Of a stretch of DNA of 64,000 nucleotides, positions 9,158 to 19,303 are shown piece after piece. The stretch is taken from positions 62,001-126,000 of the forward strand of contig NZ_JAMXQS010000010.1 of NCBI RefSeq assembly GCF_024053505.1, read 5' to 3'. The position numbers and the translations under genes were made by a program. The stretch's first letter is position 1, and every line of letters begins with the position of its first letter. The notes under the pieces are model-generated. The model was given only the letters and a program-made list of their open reading frames with translations. It was not told the DNA's origin and ran no database searches. Source of the DNA: Mesorhizobium liriopis. GTDB taxonomy: Bacteria > Pseudomonadota > Alphaproteobacteria > Rhizobiales > Rhizobiaceae.

Positions 9158-9960
9158 TTCACAAGTCTGAGTTTGGGTCGGGACCGGGCGCTTCGCATCA
9201 TGATCGGCTGAAACGCCTCTTCCTGCCGCACCTCCACTATCCCTTCGCGCACTAGTTCAAGGCTCGCCGCGAAAGAGCTCGCGCGCGCCGAGCGCCGTTC
9301 TTCCGGCGGACAGGCGAACTGGAGAAGAAAATGATCCAGTTCCATCCAATCCGATTCGCGGCCAAGCAGACGCGTAAGAAGCTCCCTCGCCTCCTTGAGC
9401 GCCCAGACCGAACGCTTGGCAATGCGCACTTCGGTGACCGCACGTCGCTGGCGCTGCACGGCATAGGCCGTGAGGAGATCGAAGAGCGACGCCTTGTAGG
9501 CTGTTTTCGGAGAGGCGATGGCAATGTCGGGTGCACCGCGAGGAAAAACGTCGCGGCCAAGCTGCCGACGTTCCATCAGGCGTTGAGCGGCAAGGCGCAT
9601 GGCTTCGAGGCGCTGCAGGCGGAACTGCAAGACGGCGGCCATCTCCTCGCCGCCCTCGCCTTCGGGTTCCATCTTGGCGGGCATCAGCAGCCGCGATTTG
9701 AGGAAAGCGAGCCATGCGGCCATCACGAGGTAGTCGGCAGCAAGCTCGATGCGAAGCTCCCGCGCGTTCGAAATGAAATCGAGATACTGGTCGACGAGTG
9801 CCACGATCGAGATACGGGCGAGATCGACCTTTTGCCGACGGGATAGATGGAGGAGAAGGTCGAGCGGGCCTTCGAAGCCATCGACATCCACCACCAGCGC
9901 ATCCGTATCAGCGTCGTCACGCGGCGGCTCGCTCCAGTCCTCGGGCGGCGTCTCGCTCAA
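9154..9960 (-). CDS. scpA: Segregation and condensation protein A
   Basis: The kleisin subunit that bridges the SMC heads. The core starts with VDGFEGPLDLLLHL, the N-terminal helix that contacts the SMC neck, and ends with the winged helix that contacts the SMC cap. The open frame runs up to an ATG at 10080, but this would overlap nagZ by 119 bases. No ATG lies between the nagZ stop (9962-9964) and the kleisin core, so I prefer a TTG at 9958-9960 or 9967-9969, which nearly touches or overlaps the nagZ stop and suggests translational coupling. The exact start is uncertain; the identity is not. Confidence 0.88.
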   Translation of the reverse strand: MSETPPEDWSEPPRDDADTDALVVDVDGFEGPLDLLLHLSRRQKVDLARISIVALVDQYLDFISNARELRIELAADYLVMAAWLAFLKSRLLMPAKMEPEGEGGEEMAAVLQFRLQRLEAMRLAAQRLMERRQLGRDVFPRGAPDIAIASPKTAYKASLFDLLTAYAVQRQRRAVTEVRIAKRSVWALKEARELLTRLLGRESDWMELDHFLLQFACPPEERRSARASSFAASLELVREGIVEVRQEEAFQPIMMRSARSRPKLRLVK

Positions 9961-9961
9961 C

Positions 9962-10981
9962 TCAGGCAACCGCTTCGAAATGTTGGGCGAACTCGGCGCG
10001 GGCGTCCGCCTCGGCGATGCCGTCGCCGGCATGCGCGAGATCGAGTACGCGCTGGGCGCGTTCGAGAGAGCGGCCGGCAAGCTCGCATGTCTTCGACGCG
10101 ATGCCGGCCATCTCCTCCATTACGCCGTTGCAGTGAAGAACGATGTCACAACCGGCGTCGAGAATACGCTCTGCCTTCTCCGGAAACGTGCCTTCGAGCG
10201 CTTTCATCGAGGTATCATCGCTGATGAGCAGGCCGTCGAAGCCGATCGCGCCACGAACCACATCTGCAATCACCGTCCGCGACGTAGTCGCCGGGCGAGT
10301 CGGGTCGATGGCCGAATAGATCACATGCGCAGTCATCGCCATAGGAAGGTCGTGCAGCGCCTTGAAAGGCGCCCAGTCATGCGCTTCGAGTTCGGCCCGC
10401 GTGGCATCGACGGTGGGAAGTGCGAGATGCGTGTCGGCGAAAGCTCGCCCGTGGCCGGGAACATGCTTCATCACGGGCAGCACGCCACCTGCCGTCAACC
10501 CCTCGGCGGTGGCACGGCCGAGAGCGATGACGGTCTCGGGGTTTTTGCCATAAGCGCGGCTACCGATCACGTCGTTGGCACCTTCCACAGGCACATCAAG
10601 AACCGGCAGGCAGTCGGACGTAATGCCGAGCTTGGCGAGGTCGAAGGCATGCAGGCGGGCGAGCAGCCATGCGGCGCGAAGGCCCGCTTCGCGATCGCAC
10701 TGAAAGAGCGCGCCGATACTCTGCGCGCTCGGATAGTTCGGCGCGACGGGCGGGCGCAGACGCTGGACCTTGCCACCTTCCTGATCGATGAAGACAGGTG
10801 CATCAGCGCGCCCCACACTGTCGCGCATGGCGGCGACGAGGTCGCGGATCTGGTTCGGCTCGCCGATATTACGCGCGAAGAGGATGAAGCCCCACGGCTG
10901 CTCGTCGCCGTAGAATGCAATCTCGTCGGGTGACAGGCTCTTGCCAGTCGCGCCCAGAATCATCGCCTTCGTGTCGCTCAT
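9962..10981 (-). CDS. nagZ: Beta-N-acetylhexosaminidase NagZ (glycoside hydrolase 3)
   Basis: A 339-residue cytoplasmic hydrolase that removes N-acetylglucosamine from anhydromuropeptides during cell-wall recycling; its product can act as a signal for AmpC induction in some bacteria. Seen are the GH3 substrate-binding motif KHVPGHG, the FIDQEGGKVQRL segment and the nucleophile region LISDDTSMKAL. There is no signal peptide, as expected for a cytoplasmic recycling enzyme. It leads the nagZ-scpA-scpB run, downstream of the SPOR gene. Confidence 0.94.
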   Translation of the reverse strand: MSDTKAMILGATGKSLSPDEIAFYGDEQPWGFILFARNIGEPNQIRDLVAAMRDSVGRADAPVFIDQEGGKVQRLRPPVAPNYPSAQSIGALFQCDREAGLRAAWLLARLHAFDLAKLGITSDCLPVLDVPVEGANDVIGSRAYGKNPETVIALGRATAEGLTAGGVLPVMKHVPGHGRAFADTHLALPTVDATRAELEAHDWAPFKALHDLPMAMTAHVIYSAIDPTRPATTSRTVIADVVRGAIGFDGLLISDDTSMKALEGTFPEKAERILDAGCDIVLHCNGVMEEMAGIASKTCELAGRSLERAQRVLDLAHAGDGIAEADARAEFAQHFEAVA

Positions 10982-11007
10982 GCGCCTTTTTCCGTTTCGT
11001 GGCCTTC

Positions 11008-11040
11008 AAAACAAAGCGGGCGCGACCAAAGCCGCGCCCG
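11008..11040 (-). terminator. Probable terminator after the SPOR gene
   Basis: A perfect 8-base-pair GC stem (11017-11024 with 11033-11040, loop of 8) lies 24 bases after the SPOR stop codon. On the minus strand it is followed by a T-rich tail (complement of 11008-11016). The tail is interrupted, so termination may be partial and nagZ may still receive read-through. Confidence 0.5.
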
Positions 11041-11063
11041 TGTAAGTAATCAAGCGGTTTCGT

Positions 11064-14000
11064 TCACTTGGAAACGAAGCAGGAGCCGCCAGCCGATTTG
11101 AGGTTGGTGCAGAGCTGCACGGCTTCGTCACGCGTCTGGGTGGGAACGCGGACGCGGTAGAACGTGCCCTTGCCGGCCACTTCCGCCTTGACGATGTTCA
11201 CGCCGCGACCGCCGAGGACGCTACCATATTTCTTCGAAAGGCCGTCATAGGTAGACTTTGCCGCCGCCTCGGAAGGCACGGAGGCGAGTTGGATGGCCCA
11301 CGCGCCCGGAGCGACCGCAGCCACCTGAGTGGGCGCAGTGTTTTCGGCCTGCGCAGGCGCATCGTCTGCTGCAATGGCTGCGATTGAGCCGGTTTGCTCG
11401 GCGGACGCCACATTGGCGGCTTGCGACCCTTCCTGCGTGCGCTGGAGAGCGGCGCGCGCGGCGTTGACCGCAGGCTCGACGACCGGCCCTGCCGCAGCCG
11501 GCGTATCGTCACCGGCCGGGGCCAAGGTGCCATCGGCCTTCACTACCATGGTCTTCACCTTGTGCGGCGCGATGGCGATGCCCTGATCGGACTGCTCGAC
11601 GCCCTGATCGGCCATCTGCTCGTCGATACGGTCTTCGCTCTTCTCCATCATCTCGACATCGGGATCGCTGCCATCGAAATCCAGACCTTCGGTGATCGGC
11701 TCGTCTGTGCCGGAGTTCAGATCGACCGGTGCCTCGTTAGTAGAGATCAGCGAGGCCTGCTGTTCCTCGGCGGTCTGATCGCCCGAAACACGCTCGTAAA
11801 CCTTGCTATCCTGATTCGGCACGCTAATGCCCCCGGGGTTCTCGGGGCGCTGCTTGAGCGGTGTCGCATCGGCCTTGATGATGGCCGGCTCGCCGGAGCC
11901 GACCACGCCGCCCGAACCGAGCGCAAACCATCCGCCGCCAGCCAGCACCACGCCGCCGATCAGAAGTGCGAGCAGCGTGCCGGGCTTGGGTAGGATCGAA
12001 CGGCGCTCTTCCGGTTGTTCGTCCTCATAGACGAGTTCGTCGTCATAGTCGTCGTACTGGTCGTCACGCTGCGGTATGGTCCAGGCGGGGTCTTCCTCCA
12101 GATCGCCCTGTTGGCTCGCTGCATAGCCATAGCCGCTCGCATATTGCTTGCCTGAATAATCCTGGCCCTGCGGCGCGCGCGGTGCGGTGTCCTGATCGTC
12201 CCACGAGGCGCTGTTCTGCTGGTTCGAGCCGGACTGCTGGGAAACGCGGCCATTGTCGCTCATATCGTTGAGAAGTTCCGCGAACTCGTTGTCGAGGTCG
12301 TCATACTGCTGCGGCTGAGCGGAGCGCTCCTCGAACTGCATTTCGGGGATGTCCAGATCGTCCGGCAGCGCGACAGGTTGCTCGAACACGCTGACCGTTT
12401 CGATTTCAGGCGCGGGCGTGCGGGGCTGCATGGTGGTTCTCATGGCGTCTTCCGTACCCTTGTCGTCGTTCTGGGCGGCTTCGGTATTCTGAGGAGAGGG
12501 TGTCGCGGCACTGGCCGAACGGCTAGCGCGATAGCGCGCTGCCATCGCGGCAAGCGCGGCGAAGGGATCGTCATCCACAGGCGCCTTGGCGGGCTCCGGT
12601 GCTGGCGGAGTGATCACGGTGCTCTCGGCGCGGACAGGTTCCGGACGGGGAGCCGCGATCGTTTCAGACACATCTTCGACAGGCTCGGGGTCGGTAGCCT
12701 CATTTTCGAAGTCAGCTTCCGAAAGCTCGACCTGCTCTTCCTCGTAAGAGGTGTGCGGCGGCTCGACCGGTGCGGTGAAACGCGCGGGTTCCGGCACACG
12801 CGGCTCGGTCGCGCGGGACAAAGCGGAGCTTGCGGCGATCGGCGCGGCACCAGCCAACAAGGCGGCCAACTCGTCTTCGAAATCCGGCTCGGACACGGCA
12901 GCCTGCGGTTCGGGCGCCGCAGCCAGTTCAGTCTCCGGCTCTCCAATCGCCTCCGCTTGGAGTTCCGGCTCGGGCTCGGGCTCGGATACCGGCTCCGGCC
13001 CGGACGCGACTTCAAGTTCCGGCTCCTCGGCATTCGTATCGAAGGCCAGGTCGAAATCAAAATCCTCCGCTTCGATCTCAGGCTGGGAAGCCATGAAGGG
13101 CAGAGTGTCAGGCTGCTCAGTTACAAGCGGCTGGTTTCCAATACTGTCGGCCGCCTCCTCAGGATCGAGAGTGACCGGCTGCTCAGGCTCGATTGCCTGA
13201 TCAACTTTCTCGGCCTGCGCGAGATCGCCGGCGCCAGGCGAGGGAGAAGCCGTTTCGGGTTCACCTTCCGCTTCGAATGTAAAGTCGTCATCTGCAAAGG
13301 CGTCGTCGAGATCGAGATTCAGATCTTCCTCGAAGGACGCCGCGAGGGCCGCTTCGATATCCTGCTCGTCGCGCTCCGACGGTTCAGCGGTCGTGCTGAC
13401 GAGCGGCTCCTGATAGGCCGGAATCTGTGCCTGGAACGCTTCGGAGGAAGGAGCCGAGCCGGTGTCATAGCCACCATGCGGCTCATAGGAACCGTGCTCG
13501 GCGTTCACTGTGACCGGCGGGACCGCAGCCAAGGGCTGGGCATCTTCGACAGGCCAATCCTCGAGTTCGATCTCGAAATGCTGGTCGGAAAGCTCGTAGT
13601 CCTGCTCATTGGAGTTTGCAGGCGCCTGCGCGGCATATGCCACCGGTTCGCTTTCGGCCGGCCTCACTGCAGCCAGAGCTTCGTCTTCAGCCACGGCTTC
13701 ACCTTCGAACTCCTGTTCGAAAACCGCTGAGAAATCGTCGTCCTGCGCGAACTCGACGGATTCCTGGGCAGCAAGGTTGAAGTCCGAAACCGCGTCGGGC
13801 TCAGATACCAATTCAGGTTCTGCGGCCTGCGGCTGCTCGTTGCCCAATTCGAGCTCAACGCCTGGCTCAGCGCCTCGCACATCCTCGACGGGCGTCGGGG
13901 ATTCGACAAGGAGTCCCGGTGCCTGCTCGTCGGTCACCAGCTCCGACGCAGCGGTTTCCGCAGTCGGCTCCGAGACGGCGAACTCTTCGTCTTCCTCTTC

Positions 14001-14552
14001 GTCGTCATCGAGATCGAAGTCATCCAGCGACAGGTCGAAATCCGGCTCGGCTTCAATCACGGTTGTTTCCGCGTGAACCGGCCTATCGTCATCTTCAGTC
14101 AGCTCGAAGGCCGATTCGTCGAAATGGAACTCGTCCTCCGCATTCTGACCGCTGGAAACTATCAACTCGCCAGACGAACTCTCGTGAGCGGCGACTGGAG
14201 CGCCCTCCCACTCCGCGCCCTCCGAGAAGCTGGGTTCCAGAGACGAGGCTACAGGCGCTGCGGCAAAATGAGACTCTCTGACGCCCTCGTCCTGGAAAGC
14301 TGGCTCGCTCGCTACAGGTTCGTATGCTCCGGGCTCTGCGCGTCTTGCTAGGTCGGCGGGTTCAGAAAGATTTGGCGCGAACTCGTCTTCGGCAGTCGCA
14401 CCCTGCTGCGGTTCCGGCGCATCGCGACCCACCTTCTCGCGTGGATCGAAGCCGATGATGCGCGCGAGATCGGCGAACGGATCCGACTCATCAATGTCGG
14501 ACGCTCCACCAAATCCATCACGCGGTCGATTTGCCATACTCTTGGTTTCCAC
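11064..14552 (-). CDS. Giant acidic SPOR-domain membrane protein
   Basis: A 1162-residue protein in three parts: a very long Glu/Asp/Pro/Ala-rich N-terminal region (about residues 1-850) with no recognisable fold, a single membrane helix at about 859-884, and a periplasmic part ending in a SPOR domain (about 1084-1162, starting AWAIQLAS). SPOR domains bind denuded septal peptidoglycan, so I infer a division-site or growth-zone protein in the position of an FtsN-like protein. Rhizobia have such a protein (RgsS), but I cannot show orthology. ATG-type starts occur at residue 1 and residue 6 (14537); either is possible. It follows argS and precedes nagZ, an order common in this bacterial group. 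Confidence 0.85.
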   Translation of the reverse strand: METKSMANRPRDGFGGASDIDESDPFADLARIIGFDPREKVGRDAPEPQQGATAEDEFAPNLSEPADLARRAEPGAYEPVASEPAFQDEGVRESHFAAAPVASSLEPSFSEGAEWEGAPVAAHESSSGELIVSSGQNAEDEFHFDESAFELTEDDDRPVHAETTVIEAEPDFDLSLDDFDLDDDEEEDEEFAVSEPTAETAASELVTDEQAPGLLVESPTPVEDVRGAEPGVELELGNEQPQAAEPELVSEPDAVSDFNLAAQESVEFAQDDDFSAVFEQEFEGEAVAEDEALAAVRPAESEPVAYAAQAPANSNEQDYELSDQHFEIELEDWPVEDAQPLAAVPPVTVNAEHGSYEPHGGYDTGSAPSSEAFQAQIPAYQEPLVSTTAEPSERDEQDIEAALAASFEEDLNLDLDDAFADDDFTFEAEGEPETASPSPGAGDLAQAEKVDQAIEPEQPVTLDPEEAADSIGNQPLVTEQPDTLPFMASQPEIEAEDFDFDLAFDTNAEEPELEVASGPEPVSEPEPEPELQAEAIGEPETELAAAPEPQAAVSEPDFEDELAALLAGAAPIAASSALSRATEPRVPEPARFTAPVEPPHTSYEEEQVELSEADFENEATDPEPVEDVSETIAAPRPEPVRAESTVITPPAPEPAKAPVDDDPFAALAAMAARYRASRSASAATPSPQNTEAAQNDDKGTEDAMRTTMQPRTPAPEIETVSVFEQPVALPDDLDIPEMQFEERSAQPQQYDDLDNEFAELLNDMSDNGRVSQQSGSNQQNSASWDDQDTAPRAPQGQDYSGKQYASGYGYAASQQGDLEEDPAWTIPQRDDQYDDYDDELVYEDEQPEERRSILPKPGTLLALLIGGVVLAGGGWFALGSGGVVGSGEPAIIKADATPLKQRPENPGGISVPNQDSKVYERVSGDQTAEEQQASLISTNEAPVDLNSGTDEPITEGLDFDGSDPDVEMMEKSEDRIDEQMADQGVEQSDQGIAIAPHKVKTMVVKADGTLAPAGDDTPAAAGPVVEPAVNAARAALQRTQEGSQAANVASAEQTGSIAAIAADDAPAQAENTAPTQVAAVAPGAWAIQLASVPSEAAAKSTYDGLSKKYGSVLGGRGVNIVKAEVAGKGTFYRVRVPTQTRDEAVQLCTNLKSAGGSCFVSK

Positions 14553-14674
14553 ACTCGCTTGTCGCTCGGCACCCCATTGTCACCAGCGGGGCTGACTGAG
14601 CCCCGCCAGGGACACCAAGATGTCGCGGCTACCAGCGCAATGTGGGCAAAAGGTGACAGGGGTTGCGTGTTGCC

Positions 14675-16441
14675 TCAGCGCATCTCTTTGGGCGCTTCCG
14701 CCCCGATCAACGCCAGCCCGGAGGTCAAGACATCCGAAACCGCCTGCACCAGCCCAAGTCTGGCTACTGTCAATTCTGGTTCGGTAACCTTAACAAAACG
14801 TAAGTCGGGTTGGTCGTTGCCCCTGTTCCAGTGTGCATGAAAGGCGCTGGCGAGGTCGTAGAGATAAAATGCCAGACGATGCGGTTCGCGCGAAAGGGCC
14901 GCCTGCTCGATCAGACGCGGATATTCCGAGAGCTTGGCGACGAGTGCGAGCTCGCCCGAATCCTCCAACTTGGACACGGCCGCAGCGAGCGTTTCGCGCG
15001 ATGTGTCGATGGCGCCCATCTGCTCGCGCGCCTGCCGGAAAACCGAATGCGTGCGGGCCGAAGCGTATTGCACGTAGAAGACTGGATTGTCCTTGGACTG
15101 CTCGGTCACCTTGGCGAAGTCGAAATCGAGTGGCGCATCGCTCTTGCGGTATAGCATCATGAAGCGGATCGGATCTCGGCCCACCTCCTCCACCACATCG
15201 CGCAGCGTCACGAACTCGCCTGCCCGCTTGGACATGCGCACAGGCTCGCCGTTGCGCAGGAGCTTGACGAGCTGACAGAGCAAGACAGAGAGCTCGACCT
15301 TGCCGCCGGTGACAGCTTTGGCAAGCGCTTCGAGACGCTTGACGTAACCGCCATGATCGGCGCCCAGAATGAAGATCAGCTCCCCAAAGCCGCGCGAGAC
15401 CTTGTCCTTGAGATAGGCCACATCTGCCGCGAAATAGGTATAGGAGCCGTCCGACTTGATCAGCGGACGGTCGATGTCGTCGCCGACCTCTGTCGAACGG
15501 AACAGCGTCTGCTCGCGGTCCTCCCAGTCCTCGGGCAGTTCCCCCTTGGGCGGCGGGAGCTTGCCCTTGTAGATGTGGCCCGCCAGCGTGAGATCGTTGA
15601 CCGCTGCACGGATCGCCTTGGCATTATCGGCGTGGAGCGTGCGTTCGGAGAAGAACACCTCGTGATGCACATTGAGGAGCGCGAGGTCTTCGCGGATCAT
15701 CGCCATCATCGCATTGATGGTGCGATCCTTGACGATCGCGAGAGCGTCATCTTCGGGCCCGTCGAGCAGCGAGCGGCCGAATTCTTTAGCGAGCGCCTGG
15801 CCGACCGGCTTAAGATAGTCGCCGGGGTAAAGGCCGGACGGAATCTCGCCTATCTCCTCGCCCAGAGCCTCGCGATAGCGCAGCATGACTGAGCGGCCGA
15901 GCACGTCGATCTGCACGCCGGCATCGTTGATGTAGTACTCCTTGGTGACGTCGAAGCCCGCGAAGCCGAGCAGGTTCGCCAGACTGTCGCCGACCACCGC
16001 CCCACGGCAATGGCCGACATGCATCGGGCCCGTAGGGTTGGCCGAAACATATTCGACATTGACCTTGCGACCGCCACCGACCGTGGAACGGCCGAAATCT
16101 TGTCCCCGCTTGAGAATGCCGGCGAGTTGCAGCTGCCAGAAGCTCGGCGCAAGTCGCAGGTTGACGAAGCCCGGACCAGCAACATCAACGGCGATGACAT
16201 CAGGTTCGGCGCGCAGGGCTTCGGCGATGCGCTCTGCCAGTGCGCGGGGTGCGGTGCCCACCGGCTTCGCCAGAACCATCGCGGCATTGGTGGCGAGATC
16301 GCCATGGCTCGGATCGCGCGGCGGCTCGACGGTGATGCGGCTCAGATCGAGTGTGCCACCATCTTTCGCTTGCAGGTCAAGACTTTGCACGATCCGGCTG
16401 ATCCGGTCATGGAAGTCGGAAAACAGATTCATTTCGGGCAC
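14675..16441 (-). CDS. argS: Arginine--tRNA ligase
   Basis: A 588-residue class I synthetase that charges tRNA-Arg. The N-terminal Add-1 domain is followed by the HIGH-type motif HVGH at residues 141-144 (within [10 protein letters not shown]), and near residue 400 the KMSKS-type motif reads RMSKR. The C-terminal anticodon-binding domain (DALB) is complete. M1 or M4 could be the start. A perfect 8-base-pair hairpin without a T tract lies downstream, at 14586-14606. Confidence 0.96.
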   Translation of the reverse strand: MPEMNLFSDFHDRISRIVQSLDLQAKDGGTLDLSRITVEPPRDPSHGDLATNAAMVLAKPVGTAPRALAERIAEALRAEPDVIAVDVAGPGFVNLRLAPSFWQLQLAGILKRGQDFGRSTVGGGRKVNVEYVSANPTGPMHVGHCRGAVVGDSLANLLGFAGFDVTKEYYINDAGVQIDVLGRSVMLRYREALGEEIGEIPSGLYPGDYLKPVGQALAKEFGRSLLDGPEDDALAIVKDRTINAMMAMIREDLALLNVHHEVFFSERTLHADNAKAIRAAVNDLTLAGHIYKGKLPPPKGELPEDWEDREQTLFRSTEVGDDIDRPLIKSDGSYTYFAADVAYLKDKVSRGFGELIFILGADHGGYVKRLEALAKAVTGGKVELSVLLCQLVKLLRNGEPVRMSKRAGEFVTLRDVVEEVGRDPIRFMMLYRKSDAPLDFDFAKVTEQSKDNPVFYVQYASARTHSVFRQAREQMGAIDTSRETLAAAVSKLEDSGELALVAKLSEYPRLIEQAALSREPHRLAFYLYDLASAFHAHWNRGNDQPDLRFVKVTEPELTVARLGLVQAVSDVLTSGLALIGAEAPKEMR

Positions 16442-16494
16442 AACTCCGGCTCGGCCGCGCAGATCATCCGATATCGGACATATCGGCCGCGGGC

Positions 16495-17715
16495 CTAGCC
16501 GAGTTCAGGGGTATGGTCAAACAACCGGCGATGCTCGCGGACGGCGTAGGTATCCGTCATTCCGGCGAGGAAATCGGCGACGTGGCGCGCCTTTACAGCC
16601 GGGCCACAATCTATCAGGCCTTCACGCCAGCTTTCCGCCATCGCTTTCGGGTCTTCGAGATAGATGCGAAACAGGTCGCGCAGGATGGTTTCGGCGTTGG
16701 CGCGTACGGCCATCACGTCGGGGTGGCGGTAGAGATTGGCGTAGAGGAAGCGCTTCAGCGTGGCCTCCTTCACCGCCATTGCGCCTGAGAAACCGACGAT
16801 CTGGCGGCCGCAATGGCGGATGTCGTCCGCGCTCTGTGGCCTGATCTCGCGCAAGCGCGTGCCGGCGGTGGTGATCGCATCCTCGACCATGATCGTAATC
16901 TGGCGGCGCATCAGCTCGTGGCCAGTGCGCACCGGGTCAAGCGTCGGATAGCGCTCGCGGACGCCACGTAGGATCTCCGCCGTCAGCGGCACCTCTTCCA
17001 ACATCTCGAGCGAAAGGAATCCGGAGCGCAGGCCATCATCGATGTCATGCGTGTCGTAGGCAATGTCGTCCGCGATCGCCGCGCATTGCGCTTCGAGGCT
17101 GGCGAAACAGTCGAGGTCGAGATCGTGCGTGGCCGAGTAATCAAGGATGACCTTGGGCACTGGCTTTTTGCTGACGGCGTTCTTTCCCATCAACGGCCCG
17201 TTGTGTTTGACCAGCCCTTCCAGCGTTTCCCAGGAAAGATTCAGCCCATCGAACTCGGCATAGCGGCGCTCGAGCTTGGTAACGACGCGCAGAGCCTGCG
17301 CGTTGTGGTCGAAGCCGCCCCAGGGCTTCATCATATCGTCAAGTGCATCTTCGCCCGTATGGCCGAAGGGCGTGTGGCCGAAATCGTGGACAAGCGCCAC
17401 AGCTTCAGCCAAGTCCTCATCGCCGCAAAGCGCGCGAGCGAGAGCGCGGGCGATCTGTGAGACTTCGATCGTATGCGTCAGCCGCGTACGGAAATGATCG
17501 CTCTCATGCGCAATGAAGACCTGGGTCTTGTGCTTGAGGCGGCGAAAGGCGGTGGAATGGATGATGCGGTCGCGGTCGCGCTGGAAGGGTGTGCGGGTTG
17601 GGCTTTCAGGCTCCGGCACCAGCCGGCCGCGTGTCTTAGCCGGATCGCAGGCATAGATCGCACGAGGCCGATAGCCGAACCCGATCTCATCCAGCCCGTT
17701 CCGATCGTCTTCCAA
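16495..17715 (-). CDS. dgt: Deoxyguanosinetriphosphate triphosphohydrolase-like HD protein
   Basis: An HD-domain dNTP triphosphohydrolase-like protein that would convert dGTP to deoxyguanosine and triphosphate. The metal-binding HD signature is seen in [15 protein letters not shown] and [11 protein letters not shown]. No ATG lies upstream of the conserved IGFGYRPRA segment; the frame can extend to a TTG at 17784, but a TTG at 17713-17715 gives about 406 residues, the usual size in rhizobia, and leaves 128 bases to the divergent erpA gene. The substrate range cannot be read from the sequence. Confidence 0.9.
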   Translation of the reverse strand: MEDDRNGLDEIGFGYRPRAIYACDPAKTRGRLVPEPESPTRTPFQRDRDRIIHSTAFRRLKHKTQVFIAHESDHFRTRLTHTIEVSQIARALARALCGDEDLAEAVALVHDFGHTPFGHTGEDALDDMMKPWGGFDHNAQALRVVTKLERRYAEFDGLNLSWETLEGLVKHNGPLMGKNAVSKKPVPKVILDYSATHDLDLDCFASLEAQCAAIADDIAYDTHDIDDGLRSGFLSLEMLEEVPLTAEILRGVRERYPTLDPVRTGHELMRRQITIMVEDAITTAGTRLREIRPQSADDIRHCGRQIVGFSGAMAVKEATLKRFLYANLYRHPDVMAVRANAETILRDLFRIYLEDPKAMAESWREGLIDCGPAVKARHVADFLAGMTDTYAVREHRRLFDHTPELG

Positions 17716-17843
17716 GGAGATGCCGCAACCCACAACCGGCGCGTCGATTGACTCGCGCGCAACGCATTCATACCTATGGATCAAGGCCCGCTTTGCAAGC
17801 GCTGCGTGTTTGCGCGCTCTCGGGCGCTGCCCAGAGGTGGATC

Positions 17844-18191
17844 ATGGAACTTCTTCAGACAGACCCCAAGGGCGTGGCCGTGACAGAGGCTGCTGCCAAG
17901 CGCATCGCACGAATCGTCGCCAAGGAGCCCGGCAAGTCCGCCCTGCGCGTTTCCGTGGAAGGTGGCGGCTGCTCAGGCTTTTCTTATAAGTTCGACCTCG
18001 TGTCGAACCGCAACGACGATGACATCGCCATTGAGCGCGACGGCGCGACGATCCTCATCGACGATCTATCGCTTGTTTATATGGGCGGCTCTGTGATCGA
18101 CTTCGTAGACGATCTGATGGGCCAGTCCTTTCAGATCAAGAACCCGAATGCGGTTGCCTCCTGCGGCTGCGGCACGAGCTTCTCGATCTGA
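17844..18191 (+). CDS. erpA: Iron-sulfur cluster insertion protein (ErpA/IscA family)
   Basis: A 115-residue A-type carrier that delivers Fe-S clusters to apoproteins. The three cluster ligands are present: C43 in GGCSGFSY and C107/C109 in the terminal SCGCGTSF. Length is normal. The frame is open for 32 codons upstream, but the family N-terminus and the ATG at 17844 fix the start. xthA follows after two bases. Whether it is functionally ErpA, IscA or SufA cannot be decided without a tree. Confidence 0.92.
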   Translation: MELLQTDPKGVAVTEAAAKRIARIVAKEPGKSALRVSVEGGGCSGFSYKFDLVSNRNDDDIAIERDGATILIDDLSLVYMGGSVIDFVDDLMGQSFQIKNPNAVASCGCGTSFSI

Positions 18192-18193
18192 CC

Positions 18194-18979
18194 GTGGTCA
18201 AGATCGTTTCCTGGAACATCAACGGCGTTCGCGCCCGCATCGACAACCTGCTCGACTGGCTTCGCGAGAGCCAGCCGGACATCGTCTGCCTGCAAGAGAT
18301 TAAATCCGTCGACGAGCAGTTTCCGCGTACAGACATCGAAGCTTTGGGCTACCATGTCGAGACGCACGGGCAGAAGGGCTTCAACGGCGTCGCGATCCTG
18401 TCGAAGCTTAAATTCGATGAGGTCAATCGCGGTTTGACCGGCGACGAGACCGACGAGCAGGCACGCTTCATCGAAGGCGTATTTTCGTCGGAGAGCGGCG
18501 CCTTTCGCGTGGTCTCGCTCTATCTGCCGAATGGCAATCCGGTTGGCACAGAGAAGTTTCCCTACAAGCTCGGCTGGATGGCCCGTCTTGAGCTCTGGGC
18601 AGCGCAGCGGTTGTCTTTCGAAGAGCCGATCGTGCTGGCGGGCGATTACAATGTGATTCCCCAGCCGGTCGACGCCAAGCACCCGGAGAACTGGGTGAAC
18701 GATGCCCTCTTCCAGCCGGAATCGCGTCAGTCGTTTCGCCAGCTGGAAGCACTAGGGTTTACGGATGCTGTTCGCGCGACGGACGATGCGCCCGAGACAT
18801 ACACATTCTGGGACTACACCGGTGGCTCCTGGCAGAAGAACAACGGCATCCGCATCGATCATCTGATGCTGTCACCGGAAGCGGCCTCCAAACTCGGAAG
18901 CGCTTCAATCGAGAAGCATGTGCGTGGATGGGAGAAGCCCTCGGACCATGTGCCGGTCGCGATTCATCTGAACGTTTGA
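18194..18979 (+). CDS. xthA: Exodeoxyribonuclease III
   Basis: A 261-residue EEP-fold nuclease with apurinic/apyrimidinic endonuclease and 3' repair activity. The N-terminus KIVSWNINGVRAR, the catalytic glutamate in LQEIK (E35), the GDYNVIP motif and the terminal SDHVPV histidine are all in place. It starts with GTG two bases after the erpA stop, so the two genes are translationally linked; the same pairing is common in rhizobia. Confidence 0.95.
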   Translation: MVKIVSWNINGVRARIDNLLDWLRESQPDIVCLQEIKSVDEQFPRTDIEALGYHVETHGQKGFNGVAILSKLKFDEVNRGLTGDETDEQARFIEGVFSSESGAFRVVSLYLPNGNPVGTEKFPYKLGWMARLELWAAQRLSFEEPIVLAGDYNVIPQPVDAKHPENWVNDALFQPESRQSFRQLEALGFTDAVRATDDAPETYTFWDYTGGSWQKNNGIRIDHLMLSPEAASKLGSASIEKHVRGWEKPSDHVPVAIHLNV

Positions 18980-19042
18980 CGGTCGCTGGGAACTGAAATA
19001 GGGGCAAGAACATTTAGCGAACAACCAACCGGAGTGTTCGCC

Positions 19043-19264
19043 ATGACAGACGCCCAGCCAAAGACGCAGCCCGAATCGAATGCTGAGAAAGACCCGCAGG
19101 ATTGGGTCACGGGCGATGAGCCGATGACTGGCGCACAGGCGTCCTATCTTAAGACATTGTGCGAGGAGACCGATACCAAATTCGATGAATCGCTGTCCAA
19201 AGGCGATGCGTCAAAGCTGATCGACGAGTTGAAAAACAAATCGCCACGATTGAAGAACGCCTAA
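19043..19264 (+). CDS. DUF3072 small protein
   Basis: A 73-residue soluble, acidic protein of unknown function. The block EPMTGAQASYLKTLCEE is the DUF3072 core. I take the ATG at 19043 because GGAG at 19030-19033 is nine bases upstream; the GTG at 19034 abuts that site. It is monocistronic: it sits 63 bases after xthA and ends in a strong terminator. Confidence 0.85.
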   Translation: MTDAQPKTQPESNAEKDPQDWVTGDEPMTGAQASYLKTLCEETDTKFDESLSKGDASKLIDELKNKSPRLKNA

Positions 19265-19276
19265 GGCGTTTCGCCC

Positions 19277-19303
19277 AAGCCCCGGTTTTACCGGGGCTTT
19301 TTT
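19277..19303 (+). terminator. Rho-independent terminator of the DUF3072 gene
   Basis: A perfect 9-base-pair stem (19277-19285 with 19291-19299), loop TTTTA, then six T residues (19298-19303). It stands 12 bases after the stop codon and abuts the exoR stop codon on the other strand. Confidence 0.88.

Noticed and set aside
12378-13730. Open frame of 450 codons on the plus strand, opposite the acidic region of the SPOR gene, Arg/Gly-rich
   Set aside because: Arises because Glu/Asp/Ala/Pro codons read in reverse give Arg/Gly/Ser/Leu. No start signal or family.
14586-14606. 8-bp perfect hairpin downstream of argS
   Set aside because: Lacks a T tract and sits 69 bases after the stop; not enough for a terminator call.
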